NCBI GenBank assembly: GCA_030619985.1
Contig: JAUXAI010000009.1
Location: forward strand, 1 to 27,879
Reading direction: 5' to 3'
Length of the DNA stretch: 27,879 nucleotides
DNA from: a bacterium
Lineage (GTDB): Bacteria; UBP18; UBA7526
Part shown: one piece after another, positions 22,449-27,879 of the stretch
Layout of the letters: each line of letters starts with the position of its first letter
How positions within the stretch are numbered: the stretch's first letter is position 1
Position numbers and translations under genes: made by a program
Notes under the pieces: generated by a model
What the model was told of the DNA's origin: nothing
Seen by the model: only the letters and a program-made list of their open reading frames with translations
Databases searched by the model: none

Positions 22449-23897
22449 ATGAAACTATCAATACCTTGTAATTGGGATATGGAATTAATAGAAGCAACAA
22501 AAGATTTGCCTGTCTATGATTTTTATGGTGCTATAGCCACCACGCCGATTGGTCATGGTAGACCGGCGCTTATTCTTCCTAGTGTGGATGAGAATTTTGT
22601 AGCAGAATTTATTAAAAAGGTTCAGTCCACAAACCGAAAATTTTCGTATGTACTTAATGCTACTAGTATGGGTAATTTAGAGTTCGATCCCAAGTTTCAT
22701 AGGACAATACTAAAGTATCTTCAATGGTTAGTTGATATAGGGGTAGATGCGGTTCATGTATCAATTCCGTACCTGATGGAAATAATTATACATCAATTTC
22801 CTAAATTGAAAGTAACCACATCAGTGATGGCCCATACTTGTTCTGTTGATATGGCTAAAGAATTTGAAAGGATGGGTGTGTCAGCAATAAATCTGAGTTT
22901 GGAAGTTAACAGAGATTTTAAAGCTATAAGGGCGATAAGAAAGGCGGTAAAAATTCCTCTGATATTAATTCCTAACTTAGCAGACTTACGTCAATGTCCC
23001 TATAGGCATTATCATTATAGTATACTTGGTTTTACTTCCCAAACCCATAATATTGATAAAGCTCGAAGATACTGGGCTATGCAGCCTTGTAAGATGTATT
23101 GCAATGAAAGGAAATTAAGTGAGCCATTAGAAATTTTAAAATCATGCTTTATCAGACCTGAAGACTTAAAATTTTATGAAAAGGAAGGGATAGATATTTT
23201 TAAGTTATCAGGAAGGCATCAAAATACTGAATGGATAATGAAAGTAGCAAGGGCATATGCCAACCGAGAGTATAAAGGAAATCTTGTGGATATCATAGAT
23301 GCCATCATAATGAACAAAAAGGATATTAGAGAGTTCCATCCGGAGTTTATAACTGAATCAGACCCAGAAATCCAGGCAGTTCCTGAATTTTATAGCTGGA
23401 GTAGATTAGATTTTAGTGCCTCTGATGTTGTTAACATAGACAATACCAAGTTAAATGGATTTATTGATCACTTTGCGGACGATGGCTGCAATCCTTCTAT
23501 CGACTGTGATGAGTGCGGCTATTGCGCAGAATGGGTTGATAAAGTAGTTACCATAAACCCCGAGTTGTCTAAACAATATTTAGAAGCCATAAAGAAACAT
23601 CGTAATGCATTAGTGATGAGTAAATTTGCAAAAGAAGTTGAGAAGCTGGAGTGGTATAAGAAAGTGAGGGTTGCTTTTGAAAATACAATGAGTATAATCC
23701 CTTTATTGTTTAGAAAAGTTGCCAAAACCGCAATTGCTACCAATGCAGAGAAACTTGCCAAAGAAAGAGGCTCTTCTATTGTGGGGGAAGAAGATTTAGC
23801 AAAAGCGTTTCGGGAAAGTGTACCTTCTAAATTTCAGGGTAAGATGAGCGAGAAGTTAAAATCCAATGGGATTGATATAACTAAATTTAGAGATTAA
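22449..23897 (+). CDS. U32-peptidase-family Fe-S protein fused to a PCP_red domain
   Basis: A 482-residue fusion. Residues 1-~335 match the U32 family (UbiU/UbiV, RlhA, TrhP), which hydroxylates rings or RNA without O2 using a 4Fe-4S cluster: Cys183, Cys214, Cys218 and Cys233 fit the four-ligand set, with FKLSGR at ~251. A second cysteine set follows: Cys347/353/356/359 (CX5CX2CX2C). The C-terminal ~82 residues (LEWYKK to FRD) are a PCP_red domain like the 84-residue protein at 20463. Known relatives transfer oxygen from prephenate or similar donors; a comparable anaerobic hydroxylation is plausible here. Third codon positions look more AT-rich than in the neighbours. RBS AAAGGAGGT. A strong terminator follows at 24102. 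Confidence 0.8.
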   Translation: MKLSIPCNWDMELIEATKDLPVYDFYGAIATTPIGHGRPALILPSVDENFVAEFIKKVQSTNRKFSYVLNATSMGNLEFDPKFHRTILKYLQWLVDIGVDAVHVSIPYLMEIIIHQFPKLKVTTSVMAHTCSVDMAKEFERMGVSAINLSLEVNRDFKAIRAIRKAVKIPLILIPNLADLRQCPYRHYHYSILGFTSQTHNIDKARRYWAMQPCKMYCNERKLSEPLEILKSCFIRPEDLKFYEKEGIDIFKLSGRHQNTEWIMKVARAYANREYKGNLVDIIDAIIMNKKDIREFHPEFITESDPEIQAVPEFYSWSRLDFSASDVVNIDNTKLNGFIDHFADDGCNPSIDCDECGYCAEWVDKVVTINPELSKQYLEAIKKHRNALVMSKFAKEVEKLEWYKKVRVAFENTMSIIPLLFRKVAKTAIATNAEKLAKERGSSIVGEEDLAKAFRESVPSKFQGKMSEKLKSNGIDITKFRD

Positions 23898-23948
23898 AAT
23901 GAGCCAAACAAGTTGTCTCTTTCTTCGTTAACACTCAGAAATAAAAAC

Positions 23949-23961
23949 CTGCCTTCGGCAG
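23949..23961 (+). terminator. Weak hairpin after the U32 gene
   Basis: CTGCC-TTC-GGCAG followed by AACCTTATTTTC. A possible weak terminator; the stronger one is at 24102. Confidence 0.3.
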
Positions 23962-23980
23962 AACCTTATTTTCTTACAGG

Positions 23981-24094
23981 GTTCGAAAATACGAAAATAC
24001 GTGAATAAGAGAATAAAGGAATGATGTTTAACTTATTGTCGTATTAACTTTATTTACTTATTAACTTATTTACTTATCAACGTATTAACTTTTT
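23981..24094. repeat. Short-word tracts (CGAAAATACG, then TATTAACTTATTTAC)
   Basis: The 293-base gap between 23897 and 24191 holds no gene. From 23981 it consists of CGAAAATACG/GAATAAG words followed by about 65 bases of TTAACTTAT/TTTACTTAT words. The gap then has a terminator and a promoter. Confidence 0.6.
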
Positions 24095-24101
24095 AGAGAG
24101 A

Positions 24102-24134
24102 AGCCACTATAGTTCTATGGTATAGTGGCTTTTT
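24102..24134 (+). terminator. Rho-independent terminator
   Basis: Ten-base stem AGCCACTATA (24102-24111) and TATAGTGGCT (24121-24130), nine-base loop, then TTTTTG. It ends the flavin/U32 unit before the exporter gene. Confidence 0.8.
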
Positions 24135-24136
24135 GT

Positions 24137-24165
24137 TTGACCTATTTTGTCTAATATGATATATT
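24137..24165 (+). promoter_or_regulatory. Sigma70-type promoter of the MMPL exporter gene
   Basis: TTGACC (24137-24142), 17 bases, TATATT (24160-24165). It lies directly behind the terminator, so the exporter starts its own transcript, with a leader of about 20 bases. Confidence 0.7.
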
Positions 24166-24190
24166 ATCTGAAGAAGAGAGGTGATAAATT

Positions 24191-26671
24191 GTGAGGAAAA
24201 GAATTCTAAGAAAGATTGCTCAGATTTCATATCATAGATATAGATTAGTTCTAAGTATCGCTTTAATCCTGACCATCGCCTCACTCCTCCTATCCTTCCG
24301 TCTGGAACTGAAGACAGATGTCATCCATCTCCTTCCTCCAGAATCCAAGGCAGCAAAAGTATTCTGTCGGGCTATCTCCTCCTTCGGTACCTTTGATTAC
24401 CTTATTGCCTTCATCCGTACAACGGATTACGCGGATAAAAACACGGATATTAAGCGATTAGAGGATTTTAGTGATTCCTTTGCCGCTGAATTAGGAAAGT
24501 CTGACCTTATTGAAGGGATAGACTATAAAGTCTCTGAAGAGATGAAGGGATTCTTTCAGGAGGAGTTATTAAAGCGTCCTTACCTTTACCTTTCTTCAAG
24601 CGATATTAGAAAGTTGAAGACTAAACTGAGTGATGAGGCCATCTATCGTCAGATAAAGGAGAATAGACGCCTCTTGGCCAGTCCTATCTCATTCGCTACA
24701 AAGGACTTCATCCAGAAAGACCCCTTTAATCTAAGAAGCATATTTAAAGGCTATATCCTGCAGCAGAAAGGACCCTATAATCTCGACCTCAGTAGAGGTT
24801 ATTACCTCTCTTCCGATCAGAAGGCCCTCCTGATGATTATCAAACCCAAGAGGCCGCCCACAGATATTGATTTTGATAAGAAGTTGCTAAAAACCATTAA
24901 GGAGGCAGAGAAAAAGATCTCCAAAGAAGGAATAAAGGTAGATTATACCGGTGGCTACATCATGGCTCTGGATGATGAGAGAATGATTAAGAGGGACATC
25001 ATACTCACCCTTTCCCTCGCCTTCTTTTTAGTCCTCACTCTATTCTTTCTTACTTTTAGACGAAAGGAGACCTTCTTCTTTGTGAGCGTTCCCCTTTTAA
25101 TGGGTCTGGCCTGGACAGTGGGGGTTGCTTCTTTATATCCCAGGCATCTCAATATGGTCACCTTCGGCTTCTTCCCCATCCTAATCGGCTTAGGAGTGGA
25201 TTATGCCATCCACATCTACAACCGCTACTTAGAAGAGAAGAGAAAAGGCAAGGATACCTTGAGCTCATTGGAGATTACTCTCTCTCAGACAGGGGAGGGA
25301 ATACTGACCGGTGCTCTAACCACTGCGGTTGCCTTTTATTCTTTGACCTTCACTAAATTCCGGGGACTATCTGAGTTAGGATTCCTTTCCGGGACAGGGA
25401 TCTTAGCCTGTCTCCTGTCCATGTTCTTCATCCTTCCTGCTATTTTGAGCTGGCAAGCCAAGAGGAAGAGATTTATACCAAAACTCTTGCATCCCTTTGG
25501 ATTGGAAAAGATTTCTAAGATTCTCTTAAAGTCTCCCAAGATTACCTTAATCGTTGCTATCTTTATCACTTTAATTTTGGGCTTGAGTGCTTTAGGGATC
25601 ACCTTTGATAGTGACTTTCGAAACTTGAGACCAAGGGAGACTCCAGCCTTCAGGGTCCGGAATGAGATGGGGAAGAAGTTTGGCTCTCCCTCTGATCCTC
25701 TAATGATTATCGCTTCTGGTAAAGATAAGGAAGAGGCTCTCCAGACCAATGAGAGGATAGTCCAGAGAATAGAGGAATTAAAAAAGGAAGGGAGAATGGA
25801 ATATTATCAATCCCCGATTAGTCTTCTTCCTTCAAAGAAGAGGGCTCGTGAGAATATTGAAGAGTTAAGAAGGTTTGACTTTGAGAGCATAATCACTACC
25901 TTCAAAGAAGCCCTCCTAAAGAATGGCCTCAGAATAGAGGCCTACCAAAGCTATATCGATGAAATAAGAAATTTAGAGGCGAGGCTAAAAGGACCCGTCT
26001 CTGTTTCAGGGAAGGATCTGGAGAAGATGACCAAACGCTATCTTATCAAAGACGAAGAAGGATTCAAGACTCTTACCTTAGCTTATCCTGTGAAGAAGAT
26101 CCTTTCTCCAAAAGAAGTAGATGAGTTCGAAGAGAGAATAAAAGGAAACGAGAAGGGGATCGAAATTACTGGGGTGGGGATTATTGCCAGTGAACTCAAG
26201 AGGTTAATCACTAAGGATTTTATCTTAGCTACAGTCCTTGCCTTCTCTGGGGTCTTTATCATGCTTTTTCTTCACTTTAGAAGAATAAAGGTAGTAGTTC
26301 TTGCCCTCATTCCCCTAATCTGTGGTATAATTTGGATGTTGGGGATTATGAGGCTCATTGGCCTGCGAATGAACTTTGTCAATATCGTGGTCACTCCCTT
26401 AATCTTGGGAATAGGGATAGACGATGGGATCCATATCATCCACCGCTACTTAGAAAAGAGACCTAAAGGAGTAGAAGATGCCATTCACCATACGGGAAGG
26501 GCGGTGGTCATGACTTCTCTGACCACCATGGTGGGCTTTGGTAGCCTGGTCTTCGCCCAGTATAGAGGATTGGCCACCATGGGAGCCCTTGCCCTTCTTG
26601 GCGTAGGCCTATGCCTCATTGCTTCTTTAACCATTTTGCCGGCGTTACTTAAAATAACAGAAGACAGTTAG
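24191..26671 (+). CDS. MMPL/RND-family lipid exporter (HpnN-like)
   Basis: An 826-residue inner-membrane transporter with two RND halves: TM1 at ~18-36, a large periplasmic loop, five membrane segments (~270-420), a second lone segment (~450-470), another loop, and five more segments (~675-820). The paired family motifs GLGVDYAIHIYNRYLE (~335) and GIGIDDGIHIIHRYLE (~745) carry the acidic residues for proton coupling. Relatives such as HpnN export hopanoids, and MmpL proteins export glycolipids, so it is a good candidate to move the cluster's product. GTG start, placed by GAGAGGTG seven bases upstream. Own promoter at 24137. Residues ~77-86 are encoded by repeat-like words. The stop lies in another word tract. 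Confidence 0.85.
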   Translation: MRKRILRKIAQISYHRYRLVLSIALILTIASLLLSFRLELKTDVIHLLPPESKAAKVFCRAISSFGTFDYLIAFIRTTDYADKNTDIKRLEDFSDSFAAELGKSDLIEGIDYKVSEEMKGFFQEELLKRPYLYLSSSDIRKLKTKLSDEAIYRQIKENRRLLASPISFATKDFIQKDPFNLRSIFKGYILQQKGPYNLDLSRGYYLSSDQKALLMIIKPKRPPTDIDFDKKLLKTIKEAEKKISKEGIKVDYTGGYIMALDDERMIKRDIILTLSLAFFLVLTLFFLTFRRKETFFFVSVPLLMGLAWTVGVASLYPRHLNMVTFGFFPILIGLGVDYAIHIYNRYLEEKRKGKDTLSSLEITLSQTGEGILTGALTTAVAFYSLTFTKFRGLSELGFLSGTGILACLLSMFFILPAILSWQAKRKRFIPKLLHPFGLEKISKILLKSPKITLIVAIFITLILGLSALGITFDSDFRNLRPRETPAFRVRNEMGKKFGSPSDPLMIIASGKDKEEALQTNERIVQRIEELKKEGRMEYYQSPISLLPSKKRARENIEELRRFDFESIITTFKEALLKNGLRIEAYQSYIDEIRNLEARLKGPVSVSGKDLEKMTKRYLIKDEEGFKTLTLAYPVKKILSPKEVDEFEERIKGNEKGIEITGVGIIASELKRLITKDFILATVLAFSGVFIMLFLHFRRIKVVVLALIPLICGIIWMLGIMRLIGLRMNFVNIVVTPLILGIGIDDGIHIIHRYLEKRPKGVEDAIHHTGRAVVMTSLTTMVGFGSLVFAQYRGLATMGALALLGVGLCLIASLTILPALLKITEDS

Positions 26672-26722
26672 ACAGTGAGACTGTTAGACTGTCAATCTGT
26701 CAGACCGTCAGACTGCCAAACT
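26663..26722. repeat. Short-word tract (AGACTGTTAGACTGTC)
   Basis: About seven degenerate copies of AGACAGT/AGACTGT words in both senses. They begin in the last codons of the exporter, contain its TAG stop, and fill the gap before the NHL gene. Confidence 0.65.
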
Positions 26723-26742
26723 GATTTTAATTGGAGAATAAG

Positions 26743-27660
26743 ATGAAAAGAATATTAGCGATTTTAATTCTGATGATGGGAATGGCGATTACTGTTTGGG
26801 CTCAGGATTATGAGTTTGTCAAGAAGTGGGGAGATTGTGGAAGGTGGAATGGAGCCTTCCAGTATCCCATGGGCATTACCCTAGATGCTCGGGAGAATAT
26901 CTATGTGACAGATAAGCAGAATAACTCTTTTCAGAAGTTTGATCCCGAAGGCAATTTTAGCGCTCGATGGCCCAGGGAATCCGAACTCGGTGCTGAATTA
27001 TACTATCCCTATAATTTGACAGTAGATATGCTGGGATATATCTATGTTGTCAATTCCTATGGGCACTCTGTTAAGAAGTTCACTTCCCAGGGGAAGTTCG
27101 TTGCCAGATGGGGTACGGAAGGCCAGGGGGATGGCCAGTTCTACTATCCCTTTGGCATAGATGTTGATTCCTGGGGGAATATCTATGTTGCTGATACCAA
27201 GAATAATAGAATCCAGAAGTTTGATTCCCAGGGGAAGTTCCTTCTCTCCTTTGGAGAAGAGGGGAAGAAGGAAGGGGAGTTTAGAGTTCCTTCTGATCTT
27301 GCTGTTAATAGATTGGGAAATATCTATGTCGTTGACTCATATAACAATAGAATCCAGAAGTTTGACCCTAAAGGGAAGTTTCTCTTTACCTGGGGAAGAA
27401 AGGGGAAGGGACCGGGAGAGTTCTACGCTCCTAGTGGAATCGCCTTGGGTTATAGAGGAAAAATCTATGTGGCGGATACTGGGAACTGCCGCATCCAGGT
27501 CTTCGATTCTAAGAGAGAGTTCTTAACAGAGTTCGGAAAGCCAGGCTCCCTATCCGGTGAGTTCAACAAGCCCTATGGAGTAGCCGTAGACCGAGAAGGA
27601 AATATCTACGTAAGCGATACCTACAACCATAGGATACAGGTCTTCAAGCCAATAAAGTAA
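26743..27660 (+). CDS. Exported NHL-repeat six-bladed beta-propeller protein
   Basis: A 305-residue protein with a signal peptide (cleavage after ITVWA, residue ~20) followed by six NHL repeats of ~45-50 residues, each with the pattern P-x-G/N-hydrophobic-x-hydrophobic-D, then NIYVADTxNNRIQKFD and an aromatic G-K-F. Six repeats close one propeller. NHL domains bind proteins, RNA or sugars, and some have lyase activity; no catalytic residues are evident here. I use the ATG at 26743, with GGAG six bases upstream, rather than the TTG at 26731. It may be a periplasmic scaffold or partner of the exporter (inference from order only). Confidence 0.8.
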   Translation: MKRILAILILMMGMAITVWAQDYEFVKKWGDCGRWNGAFQYPMGITLDARENIYVTDKQNNSFQKFDPEGNFSARWPRESELGAELYYPYNLTVDMLGYIYVVNSYGHSVKKFTSQGKFVARWGTEGQGDGQFYYPFGIDVDSWGNIYVADTKNNRIQKFDSQGKFLLSFGEEGKKEGEFRVPSDLAVNRLGNIYVVDSYNNRIQKFDPKGKFLFTWGRKGKGPGEFYAPSGIALGYRGKIYVADTGNCRIQVFDSKREFLTEFGKPGSLSGEFNKPYGVAVDREGNIYVSDTYNHRIQVFKPIK

Positions 27661-27666
27661 GAAGAT

Positions 27667-27879
27667 ATGAAATTTGAGTGGGATCATAGTAAGCCCTTGG
27701 AGTATGTTAAATGTGGTTTATGCGGGGCAGATGATACAAGATTAGTAACCACTGAGGATTCTTTTAAGATTGTCGAATGTAAGAGATGTGGTCTTATCTA
27801 TCTCAATCCCCGGCCAAAAGAAAAAGACCTCTCAGAGTTCTATGACGACTTCTTTTCCACTGATGAGGAGAGCGTCTCT
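27667..27879 (+). CDS. Class I SAM methyltransferase with N-terminal zinc-ribbon (3' end cut by window)
   Basis: The first 71 codons of a gene running off the right edge. Two CX2C knuckles, CGLCGADD and CKRCGLIYLNPRP, followed by a helix EKDLSEFYDDFF, form the zinc-ribbon start typical of bacterial SAM-dependent methyltransferases (Methyltransf_23-like) in surface sugar and lipid clusters. The SAM-binding domain would follow outside the window. It starts six bases after the NHL stop, so probably the same transcript. Confidence 0.7.
   Translation, partial: MKFEWDHSKPLEYVKCGLCGADDTRLVTTEDSFKIVECKRCGLIYLNPRPKEKDLSEFYDDFFSTDEESVS

Noticed and set aside
11693-23897. Bacteriochlorophyll synthesis cluster
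   Set aside because: BchE-like, HemY-like and PCP_red families occur, but Mg-chelatase, BchM, BchN/B/L and reaction-centre genes are all absent.
1-27879. tRNA or rRNA genes
   Set aside because: No cloverleaf-like segment or rRNA-like stretch was noticed in any gap, though a covariance search was not possible.

Overview
The window reads as a chromosomal segment of an uncultured, probably strictly anaerobic, Gram-negative (diderm) bacterium. Two LolA-type proteins, an LpxL/HtrB-type acyltransferase and an MMPL/RND exporter imply an outer membrane. Five radical SAM enzymes, clustered ferredoxin, iron-sulfur flavoprotein and flavodoxin genes, and no visible oxygenase, imply anaerobic chemistry. 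Genes are AT-leaning and tightly packed, with many GTG/TTG starts and purine-rich ribosome sites. I suspect an Omnitrophota-like candidate phylum, but this is a guess from style and cannot be proved here.

Layout. 1-1741: a left-truncated membrane methyltransferase, a small membrane protein and an exported protein with a poly-lysine tail. 1742-2211: a non-coding stretch with a terminator-like hairpin, a palindromic mobile-type element and a near-consensus promoter. 2212-4592: lipoprotein LolA-like protein, LPS-type acyltransferase and a second LolA. 4681-10323: flavodoxin-ferredoxin fusion, radical SAM, hotdog thioesterase and two tandem CrtI-like FAD oxidoreductases; the last four are chained by ATGA overlaps. 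10402-17158: C45-type N-terminal-nucleophile acyltransferase/hydrolase, radical SAM, a lone minus-strand gene, radical SAM, an FMN-carrying exported protein and another radical SAM. 17224-17751: PadR regulator with its own promoter and operator. 17977-23897: radical SAM, iron-sulfur flavoprotein, stand-alone PCP_red-domain protein, FAD amine-oxidase-like protein, flavodoxin, and a U32 protein fused to a second PCP_red domain. 24191-27879: MMPL lipid exporter from its own promoter, an NHL beta-propeller protein, and the start of a SAM methyltransferase.

How it may work together (inference): the cluster looks like an anaerobic pathway that modifies, and then exports to the outer membrane, a lipid-like or conjugated molecule. 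Radical SAM, flavin and Fe-S enzymes would do the oxidation and reduction, thioesterase and acyltransferases would handle acyl groups, and LolA/MMPL proteins would move the product. Almost every enzyme type occurs as a divergent pair. PCP_red, BchE-like radical SAM and HemY-like FAD families are all known from tetrapyrrole synthesis, but no tetrapyrrole pathway enzyme proper is present, so the product is unknown.

The non-coding DNA is unusual. A roughly 65-bp palindromic element occurs three times and twice supplies the -35 box of a neighbouring gene. A GC-rich palindrome sits in frame inside a flavodoxin gene. Many gaps are filled by short degenerate 'word' repeats, different at each site, that begin inside the last codons of the upstream gene and often contain its stop codon.
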